From a virus, in the IMG/VR virus record IMGVR_UViG_3300047378_000870, positions 1-55,432 of that record: a stretch of DNA of 55,432 nucleotides; one strand, 5' to 3'. The notes beneath the pieces are model-generated. The model was not told where the DNA came from, did not search any database, and saw only the letters and a program-made list of their open reading frames with translations. This document shows positions 31,116-42,200 of this stretch, in pieces; position 1 is the stretch's first letter, and each line of letters begins with the position of its first letter. The position numbers and the translations under genes were made by a program.

Positions 31116-34100
31116 TGGCAAGAAGTTTCCCCAATTTTAAAAAGTTTGTTGAATCGATAACCATCGATAATGCAGGTCAGAACTATTCATCTATTCCAGG
31201 GGATACTGCCCTGTTCATTGGTGCACCTACTGGTCAAAGCCAAATACAAGCAGCAGCCACTGTAGAAATTAATGGTGGCCAAGTTGTAAATATTACAATT
31301 ACAGAACCTGGAGATGGTTATACATCAGCACCAGAAGTTTATATTCGCTCGGGTCTATTTGTTGCTACAAACGACGGTCTAACGAATACAACGGTTGCTA
31401 ATACTAATAGAAATGCAGCCACATATACAAATGTTGCATTTAGATCTGCTAAAGTAGGTTCTGGTGCGGTTGGTAATGTAACAATTGATGCAACAGGTCA
31501 AGTTTCATCGTATGAGATCACAACATCTGGCACATTATACATGGAAGGTGAGTCTGTATCGGTTCTTGATACTGATATCGGTGGCGATGGTTCTATTCCA
31601 GATTTGACATTCACAGTTCTAAAACTCAAAGGTGGCGGACAAAATGCTGACTTCACAGCTATAACAAATATTATTGCTGAGACGGTTGGTTATCATCATG
31701 AAGGTATGAATTATATTACAGAGTATCAGATCCCTGACTTTGTGAATGATGAATATCCTAATTTTGCTACATTCATAAAAGATTATTACAAATTTATGGA
31801 TGCTAGTTCAGAGACTTATGAAGACCTTGGTCTGATAGAAGATGCTGATACTTCTGAGAATAATAAGTATAGCCCTAACTATCTACTACAAGAGCTCAAT
31901 GATAAGTTAAACATCGATCACAATGATGATGACCTGCTACAAGCATTTTTAGAATCATACGCTCTAGATTTTCCGAAATTCTCAGAGGTTGACAGTAGAT
32001 TACTTGTAAAAAGAATTAGAGATTTTTTTGAAGCGAAGGGTTCGCGCAAAGGTGTTGAAACATTCTTCCAAATGGTGTATAATGAAGCCGCTGAAGTTGT
32101 TTTACCTTCTGAGTTTGTCCTAATACCTTCGAATAATGTTTGGTCTAAAGAAGTAACAATTAAAGTAAATGCGAATGATGAGATTAGTCCAGCTGGTAAT
32201 CCATTCGATCTTCGAAGTAAAAGGGTTGATATTGCATATTACGAATCAGTAGGTTCGATTACAGTTCGTAAAATATTTAATGTGGGTGTAACTCGTGTAA
32301 AACAGATTGCCTATACTAACCCTTCTTCATTTGAGTTAACAGTTGACTTACCTGTAGATACTAACGTTCCTGGACCAGGAGTTGAGGCTGAAGCTACTGC
32401 TGTTATCGGTGGTAAAATTGCAACAGTTGGAACGATCGGTGCTGCAGATGCATTGAGAGCTTCAGGATCTTATGATATTAACACTGGCTTTACAACAAGT
32501 GGAAACGGAACAGGTGCACAATTTACAGTCGTCGTAAATGGCTCGGGTGCAGCAACAATAACAGTTGATGTAGTGGGTGACAATTACGCGCCAGACGAAA
32601 CAATCACCATTCCAGATTCTCTTTTAGGTGGCGGCGGCGCAGCTGCACTCACATTCAAAGTTGCTACTATTACAGATGGTAAAATTTTCTCAGTAACGAT
32701 TGTTGATGGCGGCGCAGGTTATTCTGCCAACCCTGCTATTATCGTCACACCTGATTCAGCAGATACTATTTCAACAACAGCGGTTTTGACTTCACGGATC
32801 ACTAATAATTCAGTAAGCAATATTTTGTTTGTTAATAATGTTCAGGGAGTTGGTTATAATAATGTCCCAACAATCACATTCAACACTGATTCAGTTAGAT
32901 CTTATGTTGCATTAGAGGGTCTTACAGACTCACTTGCGAACAAAAACTCTTTCCTCGTCCGTGTTCTTAATCAAGTAGCATTTAAAACAAACTCAGGAAC
33001 ATCAGACGGCGGCTTTCGAGTTGGGGAAACATTTAGTGTTTCCGAAACTGGCGATATCTTGGGTGTTTATGCTATCGACTACTTTGGTGAAGATTACACA
33101 ATTACAGGTATCAATAATAATGCGCTGATCAGGATCAAAACATTAGATACAAATAATTATCCAGCAGTAATTGATATCGTTGCTACAGGAACTGGGTTCC
33201 AACGCGAAAACTTTGATTTTATTCTGCGATCCGTAACTGATGAAACTGCTACTCTAACGTTCACAACTGGATTCTCGCACACATATCCAGGATCATTTAA
33301 AGATTCTAGAGGTTTCTTATCTGACGCTAACAAATTACAAGACAATGCTGTCTATCAAAGTTTTTCTTATCAAATTAAAACCTCTCGTCCTAAGACTGAA
33401 TGGGGTGACTTATTAGATAGAATAGCACATCCAGCTGGTATGATTGCATGGACAGATATTCAAATTCATAATACTTTAGATATGGGTGATTCATTCTCTG
33501 CAACACCAGATGCGATTGTTTACCGTTTGTTTGGTGAGATTGAGAATCCTGCTGCCACTGACGCGGCTGTCTTCTTCGTAACAAAAGTTCTTACCGATTC
33601 AGTAGATTGGGCAGATCCGCATTCGCTTCAACCTAATCTGATTAAGACAGAATTATATTCTGCTATAGATGCGGTGAATAAATTTGATGTGACTTTGGCT
33701 AAAACTGAGTCTCCAGATGTCAATGATGCACCATCTCTAACACCACATAAACCAGCTATAACAGACAGTGTTAGTTGGTCTGAAACAGTCGATACTCTGA
33801 AACTCTTTACTCGTGACCCATCTGAATCGGTAGATTGGGCAGAAACTGTTATCCTTGGTCCAAACTTGGGCAAAAATGACAGTATAGATATGAGCGAAAC
33901 AGTTACTAGAGAATCTGAAAATGTTTATACTGATAGTGTAGATTTTGCAGAAGGGGTTGGACCATTCAATGTCGAAACTATTAGAACTGAAGACACAACT
34001 GTCAATGAGAGTGATGTATTGTTGTTCGGTAATACATCAACAGAGACTGCTACTTGGGGTGAATCTGGTCAGATTATCGCTCAAAACTACGCTGGAGATT

Positions 34101-34144
34101 ATTTTGCCGAAGACTATGTCGGTGAGGCAAGAAACATCTCATAA
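31115..34144 (+). CDS. gp7-like baseplate wedge protein with C-terminal repeats
   Basis: A 1009-residue protein directly after gp6, the place of gp7 (T4, 1032). The core YPNFATFIKDYYKFMDASSE and RLLVKRIRDFFEAKGSRKGV, then ETFFQMVYNEAAEVV, is a set found in marine T4-like wedge proteins. Several G-x-GY-x-x-x-P segments (EPGDGYTSAPEVYI, GGAGYSANPAIIV) are shared with the next wedge proteins. The last 190 residues carry spaced SVDWAE-like repeats. gp7 identity is inferred from order and length, not from a clear sequence match. Confidence 0.65.
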   Translation: MARSFPNFKKFVESITIDNAGQNYSSIPGDTALFIGAPTGQSQIQAAATVEINGGQVVNITITEPGDGYTSAPEVYIRSGLFVATNDGLTNTTVANTNRNAATYTNVAFRSAKVGSGAVGNVTIDATGQVSSYEITTSGTLYMEGESVSVLDTDIGGDGSIPDLTFTVLKLKGGGQNADFTAITNIIAETVGYHHEGMNYITEYQIPDFVNDEYPNFATFIKDYYKFMDASSETYEDLGLIEDADTSENNKYSPNYLLQELNDKLNIDHNDDDLLQAFLESYALDFPKFSEVDSRLLVKRIRDFFEAKGSRKGVETFFQMVYNEAAEVVLPSEFVLIPSNNVWSKEVTIKVNANDEISPAGNPFDLRSKRVDIAYYESVGSITVRKIFNVGVTRVKQIAYTNPSSFELTVDLPVDTNVPGPGVEAEATAVIGGKIATVGTIGAADALRASGSYDINTGFTTSGNGTGAQFTVVVNGSGAATITVDVVGDNYAPDETITIPDSLLGGGGAAALTFKVATITDGKIFSVTIVDGGAGYSANPAIIVTPDSADTISTTAVLTSRITNNSVSNILFVNNVQGVGYNNVPTITFNTDSVRSYVALEGLTDSLANKNSFLVRVLNQVAFKTNSGTSDGGFRVGETFSVSETGDILGVYAIDYFGEDYTITGINNNALIRIKTLDTNNYPAVIDIVATGTGFQRENFDFILRSVTDETATLTFTTGFSHTYPGSFKDSRGFLSDANKLQDNAVYQSFSYQIKTSRPKTEWGDLLDRIAHPAGMIAWTDIQIHNTLDMGDSFSATPDAIVYRLFGEIENPAATDAAVFFVTKVLTDSVDWADPHSLQPNLIKTELYSAIDAVNKFDVTLAKTESPDVNDAPSLTPHKPAITDSVSWSETVDTLKLFTRDPSESVDWAETVILGPNLGKNDSIDMSETVTRESENVYTDSVDFAEGVGPFNVETIRTEDTTVNESDVLLFGNTSTETATWGESGQIIAQNYAGDYFAEDYVGEARNIS
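33592..33965 (+). repeat. Spaced SVDWAE-type protein repeats
   Basis: In the C-terminus of the gp7-like protein the motif recurs as DSVDWADP, DSVSWSET, ESVDWAET, DSIDMSET and DSVDFAEG at uneven spacing of about 20-55 residues. A repeat like this may be a flexible linker or a binding stripe for fibre proteins. Confidence 0.7.
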
Positions 34145-34146
34145 CT

Positions 34147-34154
34147 TATAAATA
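34147..34154 (+). promoter_or_regulatory. T4-type late promoter (first of a pair)
   Basis: TATAAATA in the gap between the gp7-like gene and the gene at 34198. Confidence 0.55.
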
Positions 34155-34158
34155 TGAT

Positions 34159-34166
34159 TATAAATA
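34159..34166 (+). promoter_or_regulatory. T4-type late promoter (second of a pair)
   Basis: A second TATAAATA, 12 bases after the first, one DNA turn apart, before the gene at 34198. A doubled core suggests strong expression. Confidence 0.6.
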
Positions 34167-34197
34167 TTATACACATTAGCTACTAGGAGATCAAATA

Positions 34198-34656
34198 ATG
34201 CTTAATGTAGATAAAATGAACGCACTTGGTCGCGTTCACATTCAGGTCTTCGATGCAGATAAGAATCTGATCGAAGAGCAAACAGTGAAGAACTTGGTTG
34301 TGACCACTGGTCTTAACCACATCGCCAATCGCCTCGGCGCATCTTCACCTGCAACTCGTATGTCACACATGGAAGTTGGCACTGGCTCTACTGCTGCAGC
34401 CGCTAATGACACTGCTCTGGGGGCAGCAATCTCTTCTTCCCGTGTTGCGCTGACATCACAAACTGTTTCGACAAATACTGTTGAATATGTAGGTGACTTC
34501 CCAGCTGGCACAGGCACAGGTGCTGTTACTGAAGCTGGCGTATTTAACGCTTCTTCAGGTGGAACGATGCTCTGTCGCACAGTGTTCTCTGTTGTGAACA
34601 AGGCTTCTGCTGACACGCTGAAAATTACTTGGACTTTGACTGTTTCTGATTCCTAA
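34198..34656 (+). CDS. Abundant-type tail/virion protein, unknown role
   Basis: A 152-residue protein with a GGAGA site and two late promoters. GRVHIQVFDADKNLIEEQTV, KNLVVTTGLNHIANR, MSHMEVGTGSTAAAANDTAL and the closing EAGVFN-x-MLCRTVF form a family widespread in marine and lambdoid phages as small tail-associated proteins. The promoter doublet implies high copy number. Exact place in the virion is unknown. Confidence 0.7.
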   Translation: MLNVDKMNALGRVHIQVFDADKNLIEEQTVKNLVVTTGLNHIANRLGASSPATRMSHMEVGTGSTAAAANDTALGAAISSSRVALTSQTVSTNTVEYVGDFPAGTGTGAVTEAGVFNASSGGTMLCRTVFSVVNKASADTLKITWTLTVSDS

Positions 34657-34678
34657 TATCTAACTTAGGAGTCGGATA

Positions 34679-36268
34679 ATGTCATTGCTACTTAGACAAG
34701 CTGCAAGGGTAGAAAACTCTCGTTCTTTCTTTCGTGATATTCACAATGAGAACGATTTCTTCTTCATGTTTGCATCGAGAGCGGTTCCATGGACTGATGA
34801 TACAAGTCCTGATTTACCGCGAGATTCACAGTTTTATCAGACGACATATCGTCATGATATGCTTTTCATCAAGCGTATAAACGCATCTGATGCTGTTCAG
34901 CTTTCCAAAAGATACGATTGGGTAACTGGAACTGTGTATGATGAATATGATGATGAATATGCGGATAATCATCCAGCAGCGAGTGGCGCGACTAACCTCG
35001 CCGACTCTAATTTCTATGTAATGACTGACGAGTTCAACGTCTATAAATGCCTTAATAATGGCGGCAATACTAACCCAAGCACCATTAAGCCGACATCAAC
35101 AGGGACTGATACCTTTACTCTGGATGACGGATATACTTGGAAGTTTCTGTTTCAAATAGGCTCGGCTGATAGAACTAAGTTCTTATCAACAGACTTTATA
35201 CCAGTTCGTAAAACTTCTGGTCAAGGTAATCCTGCCTTTGATGTAAATGGAGAGCTTGACAGTGTTACAGTTACTGCTGGTGGTTCTGGTTATACTACAG
35301 CACCAACAGTAGTTATTGAAGGCGATGGCGTAGGTGCTGTTGCCACAGCTACACTTTCAGGAAATGCTGTCCAATCTATTACAATTTCAAACGCAGGTCG
35401 CGGCTACTCATTCGCCTTTGTTAAGTTAACAGGCGGTGGTGGCACAGGCGCGACTGCAACTGCTGAACTCGGCTCTACAGAAACTCCTAGTCTGCAGTCT
35501 GCCGTAGAAGCAGCAGCAATCAGCGGAACACTCGACCGCATTGAAATTACAAATGGTGGCGTTGACTATGTAGAAGGCGATATAACTATACGAATTTCAG
35601 GTGATGGAACTGGAGCTTCTGCCTCTGCTACTGTTAACTCTGCAGGAACGATTACATCTGTAAATGTAACTAATCCAGGATCTGGGTATACTTTTATTGA
35701 ACTCGATATAACTCAAAGTGTGGGTTCAGGATCTGGCGGTGTTCTACGCGCTGTGGTTTCACCATTTTCTGGTCATGGTGGCAATCCACCACGTGAATTA
35801 TTTGCTAAGAATGTTGGTATTACAGTTTCATTTACAAGCGATGATAATGATATTATTACAGGTAATGAATTCCGACAAGTCGGTATAATAAAGAACATTC
35901 ATAACTACGCAGAAACTGCTTCATACACAGCGAATATTGGCACACCTTGTCATGTTGTAACTGCAACTTCATCTAACTTTGATAAGTTTAACTTAGACGA
36001 TGTTGTTACAACTGATGATGATGGTAAATTTACAGTTATCCAAAAACTTGGCACTGACACAATTTATCTTCAAGAAAAATTACCTGGAATCAGTTCAAGT
36101 TCAGTAATAACAAATACAACTACTGGCGATACAGGTATAAATATAACAGCGGTTACAGATCCAGAAATATCAAATCACTCTGGTGAAATTCTTTATATTG
36201 ATAACCGTAGACCTATTACACGTGATGAAAACCAAGTAGAAACCCTCAAAGTGGTTGTAAAATTTTAA
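34679..36268 (+). CDS. gp8: gp8-like baseplate wedge protein with inserted repeat domain
   Basis: A 529-residue protein. VENSRSFFRDIHNENDFFFM, YDWVTGTVYDEYDD and SNFYVMTDEFNVYKCLNNGG followed by DGYTWKFLFQI are gp8 signatures, and the C-terminus resumes with IDNRRPITRDENQVETLKVV. T4 gp8 has 334 residues; the surplus is explained by an insert (about 195-365) made of G-x-GY-x-x-x-P-rich repeats (TAGGSGYTTAPTVVIEGDG). gp8 helps hold gp10 and gp7 in the wedge. Confidence 0.87.
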   Translation: MSLLLRQAARVENSRSFFRDIHNENDFFFMFASRAVPWTDDTSPDLPRDSQFYQTTYRHDMLFIKRINASDAVQLSKRYDWVTGTVYDEYDDEYADNHPAASGATNLADSNFYVMTDEFNVYKCLNNGGNTNPSTIKPTSTGTDTFTLDDGYTWKFLFQIGSADRTKFLSTDFIPVRKTSGQGNPAFDVNGELDSVTVTAGGSGYTTAPTVVIEGDGVGAVATATLSGNAVQSITISNAGRGYSFAFVKLTGGGGTGATATAELGSTETPSLQSAVEAAAISGTLDRIEITNGGVDYVEGDITIRISGDGTGASASATVNSAGTITSVNVTNPGSGYTFIELDITQSVGSGSGGVLRAVVSPFSGHGGNPPRELFAKNVGITVSFTSDDNDIITGNEFRQVGIIKNIHNYAETASYTANIGTPCHVVTATSSNFDKFNLDDVVTTDDDGKFTVIQKLGTDTIYLQEKLPGISSSSVITNTTTGDTGINITAVTDPEISNHSGEILYIDNRRPITRDENQVETLKVVVKF

Positions 36269-36277
36269 GGTAAGAAG

Positions 36278-39200
36278 ATGGCTCTGAATCTAAATACAAG
36301 TCCCTATTTTGATGACTTTGATGACGCTAAAAAGTTTGCTAGAATCCTGTTCAAACCAGGAGTCGCGGTTCAAGCTAGAGAGCTTACACAGCTTCAAACT
36401 ATTTTACAAGATACGATCGGTAACTTTGCTGACCATATCTTTAAAGATGGTGGCAAAGTAAAGGGTGCTGCTGGCATCATTCAGGCTTATGATTACATCA
36501 AGATTAATGATGTTGATGCATCATCTGCCACTGTTTCAAATGATACTTTAGAAGATTATATCGGTGATGTTGTAACAGGTGGAACATCTGGTCTGAAAGC
36601 TGAAATTGTAAAAGCTGCTACTGGTCTTGACACGGATGCTGTCGATAAGAAAACCTTTTATCTTAAATACACACAGGGTAGTAACACAGGGTCTTACTTG
36701 CACTTTGAGGCTGGCGAAACACTTACTGTAACCTCTACAGTTTCAGATCGCAACGGCGATACATTTGTAGTTGATAACGGCACAGACTCAAATGATGCTA
36801 CACGCAACTACTACGGTAAGGGTTTGTATTTTACCATTGAAGATGGTATTATCTATGTAAATGGATTATTTGTATATCATACAAAACAAGATATAATCCT
36901 TGAAAAATATAAAGTTTCAGCCAATACATATGTTGGCGTCAAGTTTACTGATTCCAATGTAACATCTGATGATGATTCAACACTAAACGATCCTGCAACA
37001 GGAACATTTAACTTTAATGCTCCAGGAGCTGATCGTTATAAAGTTTCAACGACTATCGCCAAACTCGGTCTGACAGAAACTAATGATGACGATTTTGTTA
37101 GCCTCTATCGTATTGAAGATGGAAGAATTTCCCGTGGCGATGATGTCGGTGATTTGGATTTTTATGCAAGACTCGGTGAAGTTCTCGCTACTAGAACGAA
37201 AGAAGAAAGTGGTGATTATGTTATTAGGAACTTCAGTATTACAGCCCGTGAACATCTCGTAGCAACTGGCAATAGAGGTCTCCTGTCATCTAGCGATGGT
37301 GGTTCTGCAGACCATGTCGCTATTGGCGTCGGTCGTGGTGTTGCATATGTAAATGGACATCGTTCTGAATTGCACTCACCTACATATATCAAAACCAATA
37401 AAGCCAACTCTACACTAACTGAAGAAGGGTTTACAGTATCTACGGCTTATGGTAACTATGTTATTGTCGATGAAGTTGCAGGTAACTGGAATGTTAAGGA
37501 CGGAGACCTTGTTAGATTCGGTGATACAGCTGCTAATGCTGTTACCGACAATACTCACTCTGGTCATGGTGCACCTAGCACGATTATTGGTCAAGCTCGC
37601 ATCCGCCAAATCCGCTATGAAAGCGGCACAGTTAACTCATCTTCTTGTAAGTATCGCCTTTATCTCTATGATATCCGCATGACAGCTGGCACGTTTGCTG
37701 ACGTAAGAACAATCTACTATGATGACCCTTCAGCAGATGGTCACGCTGACCCAGTTCTGGAAAGCTCAAAGGCTGTATTGAAAGAATCTGGTTTCAATAC
37801 GATGCTTTTCCGCGCACCATTTAAAAACACAAAAACTCTAGCAACTGATACTGGTAACACATACGATAATAATTACACGTATCAAAAAGAATTTAATGTG
37901 CAGTTTGCCACAGATGGCACAGCTACGATTACTGTGACAGGCACTGAGTCTTTCCCATATTCTACAACACCTACACAATCTCAGCTTAATACAGAGTTTT
38001 ATATGGCATTTCAAGCTGGTGTCACAATTTCGGGTGGCACTCAGGCTGGCACATATATTGCAGGCGAGGTGTTTAAACTTGAATCTGCAATGATTACATC
38101 TATCTCTAACACAGCTATAAACTTTGATATTGGCACATCTCTAAATTCTGCAACTGATGTGACAATGCAAGTTAAGGTCAAACAAACAGACGTAACACCT
38201 GTTGAGAAACAAGCCCGTGAATCTCGTTATGTTAAAATTGACACAGCTACGAATGTTGGTGGTTCTACTGGTCCATACATTCTTGGATTTCCAGATGTTT
38301 ACAAAATTGAAGCAATTTATGTTGATGGCACTACCTATCAGTCATCAGGGACTGATTACAAAGATCAATTTGTTCTAGAATATGGTCAAAGTGATAACTA
38401 TTATGGTCATTCAAGATTGATTGTAAAACCAGGAGCTACTGTTGATCTTTCTTCTAAGAAAATCACTGTAAAACTGTCATACTTTCATCCTAACTATGGT
38501 GGCACAGTTGGAACATACTTTGCTGTAGATTCTTATCCTGTAGATGATACAGGTTCTTCGGGTATCTACACATACCAAATCCCTCGCTATGTTTCTCCGA
38601 ATTATGGCATTTTCGATCTTAGAAACTGCATAGACTTCCGTCCATATGTTGTTTCTACCTCTACTGACTCAACTACGTTGAGTGGTGCTAGTGAAAACCC
38701 ATTAGAATCTTTTGAACCAAGCACAGTATCGGGTGGATTTGAATTCCCAATTCCAATTGAATCGTTCACAACCGATGCAGAATATTACATACCGCGTATT
38801 GATAAGGTTGCTATCAATGAAAGAGGTAAAGTAATTGTCATTGAGGGTGCGCCAGACTTAGACCCTACTCCTCCGCAAATTCCTGAAAATACTATGGAAT
38901 TGGCAGAATTGTTTATGCCAGCTTACCCAACCATTTCACCTTTCCTCGGGGCTGAAAATGATCGTAAAGATATGGCGATTCGAATTGGTATTCGTCAAAA
39001 TAAACGATACACGATGGCTGATGTTGGCAATATTGATAAGCGTATTAATAGGCTCGAATATTACACAGCATTAACATTACTTGAACAGGAAACCGAGAAT
39101 CTGACGATTGTAGATAGTTCTGGTAATAATAGATTTAAAAATGGTATCTTTATCAATCCATTCTCTGATCACAAGTTGAGCAATATTTTAGATCCTGATT

Positions 39201-42200
39201 TTGCTGCATCAATTCATTCTAAGAAAAAATTCTGCACTACAAATTTTGTCAGAGAGAATATTGATGTTGTTTATGACAGTGTTAACTCAACTGGCATTAC
39301 AAGAACTGGTAACTTATTGACACTACCATATTCAGCAGTTGATTATAAGGCTAATCTAAACGCTTCTAAATTTAGAAACTTGGCAGGTGAATTGACATTC
39401 TTCTTCCAAGGTGACATGGAATTGTATCCACCATCAGATAACTTCACATATATTGAAGACGGTGGTGAAACACAAGTTCCAGGCACTGCATTCGAAGAAA
39501 TACAAAATAATGTTTCTACGGCATTGAATAATGCAAATCTTATCAATGATATCGATCTTACATTAGGTAATCCAGTCGAAGGTCCATTTGAAGCTGTTGA
39601 CACTGGTGACAATGGGTTCGGTTGGTGGAATTCAACCACTTCTCAATCTATTACAACACAAGAACTTAGTCAACAAACCTCAAATGTTACGTTCGATGGT
39701 TCATTAAATCAACCTGTAGAACAAAGTTTCGGAGACCAAATTATTGATGTTGGGTTTGCACCATTTATGCGTTCACAAATTGTGACGGTTTATGTTGCTC
39801 GATTAAAACCAAACACTCGTTATTACGCATTCTTTGATGGTGAAGATGTAAATGCTGACTGCCGTCCTATAGTGTTGTCTGACTTTAAATCAGTAGTTAC
39901 AGCCAATCCAGATAACTTCTGGTCAGATTTTTCTGACACGACTAATGATTTTAATGATAGTCTCGTATCATCATCAACTGGTGAGATAGCATTACAATTC
40001 CGTATCCCTGCTGGTAGATTCACAATCGGTGAAAAAACCTTTAGGCTCTCTGATGATCTTAAGAACAGAAATGATTTAACGACTTCAGCAGCTGAGTCAA
40101 GATTTACAAGTTTTGGGTTGAATGCAGTTTCGACTGAAACTATCGTATCCACACAATTTGCTTCGTTTCAACCTAAAACTATCAGTGATGATCCAGAAAC
40201 TGTAGGATCTTTTTCTACAACAAACCGCGTCACGACACCAGCATTTACTTTCAATTTTAACATATTAGGCTTCGGCAATCTCGGGAATTTCACTTTCGGC
40301 TCAGAGCCATTAGCCCAAACATTTATGATTACTGGTGATGATGGTCATGGTGTGTTTATACCAAAAGTTGATTTGTATTTCCGCGAGAAACACGCTACGT
40401 TAGGTGTTACAGTTGAAATTAGAGATGTTGTGAATGGATACCCAGGAGATCACTTAGTTCCATACTCTCAGAAATATTTAGAACCTAGTGATGTTAATAT
40501 CTCAACAACAGCAGAAGATGGAACTGTCACCTTCAATGAAACTGCAGTCACCTTTGACTCACCAGTTTATTTGACAAGCGGCAAAGAATATTGTATTGTT
40601 TTAAAACCACAAGGCAACAACACAGGTTATACACACTGGGTTTCAGAACTTGGTAAAAATGAAGTTGGCACAACCAACCGCATTACTGCTTCAGACTTGA
40701 CGAATGAAGGTGTATTATTTACATCTGTTAACAACAGGACATGGTCTGCCTTCCAAGCTGAAGATTTGAAATTCAAGCTGTATCGTTGTGATTTTACAAC
40801 TGACACTGATGGCGTCGCCAAATTCACCAACTTTGATGGCGACTACTTAAAAATTAAAGACTTAGATACTGGTGTATTTGCAGCTGGCGATAAAGTTCAT
40901 GGTCTTGATATTACTGTAGCAGGTGGTGGTTCAGGTCATGCCGTTAGTGATATTGTGACATTAGCTGGCTTTGGTAATGGCACAGGTGCTAAGATCAAAG
41001 TTCTTTCCGTATCATCTGGTGCTATCACCACTTTTGAAATAAATGATATGGGGTCAGGCTTCACAGCAGATGGATCTGCAGTTGCGCAGTCAGCCACGAC
41101 TGGCTCGGGAACAGGTGCTACATTTAATATTACAACTAAGACTGGCACAGTTGAAAGATTCTCTTCAGAGTTTCAAGTCGCTCGTGTTAAAGTTACAAAA
41201 TCTACTTTTGGTGCAAATGATGACATTTCTAATGGCACGACTGACGGTAAGATCGACCAAATTGAAAATAAAACCTTTAATACTATAAAACTTAATTTTG
41301 GTCAGATTGAATTTCCTGATACCAGTATTGCACACGAGTATGATGGAACTAAATCTAGTGGTGTTTCAAGTAAAGGCACAATAAGTCGCAAGTTAGGTCA
41401 GGCTGAGACTCAAGTAACACTTGAGGAGTATGCTGTATATTCTGAATCTAATGAGACAGCTAACTTGAGCGGTAATAAGTCATTTAATTCTGATGCGACT
41501 TTCTCAACATCGAGTAATCTTGTAAGCCCAGTTGTTGACTTATCTCGGGCGAGTTATATTGTAACGAAAAATACAGTTAACAATGACTCTACAAATGAAG
41601 ATTCTAACAATGGTGGTAACTCGCTTTCTCGGTATATTTCTAAGAAAGTCCAGCTTGCTGATGGTCAAGAAGCACAAGATATCCGTGTCGTTCTTGATCA
41701 GTTGACACCAGTTGGTTCGTCTGTTAAAGTGTATGGTAAGTTCCGTGCACCAGAGGATGAAGTTTCTGATTTCCGCGAAGAACTTAATTGGATTGAACTT
41801 TCGCTCGTAGAAACTCCTAAGAATGACGGTGAAAGTAACAAACGCTTCATTGAGTATGAATACAAACTTTCTGATGCCAACCTTGACGGTAATGATATTT
41901 TCGAATATGATGTCAAGCGTGTTAATGCGACAACGATTACTGCTGGCGGTTCTGGTTATACTTCACCTCCAACGGTAACTTTCTCTGGTGGCACATCAAC
42001 TAGACAGGCGAAGGGGTTTGCTGTATTGTCAGGTGGTGCAGTATCTGAAATTGTGATTACTGATCCAGGTCGCTATACTGGTTCGACAGCTCCGACGATT
42101 ACAATCTCTGGTGGCGGTGGTTCAAGTGCTACAGCTACTTCGACGATTGGAACTGCAACCTTTAAAGAATTCAAAGAGTTTGCTATCAAAGTTGTATTCC

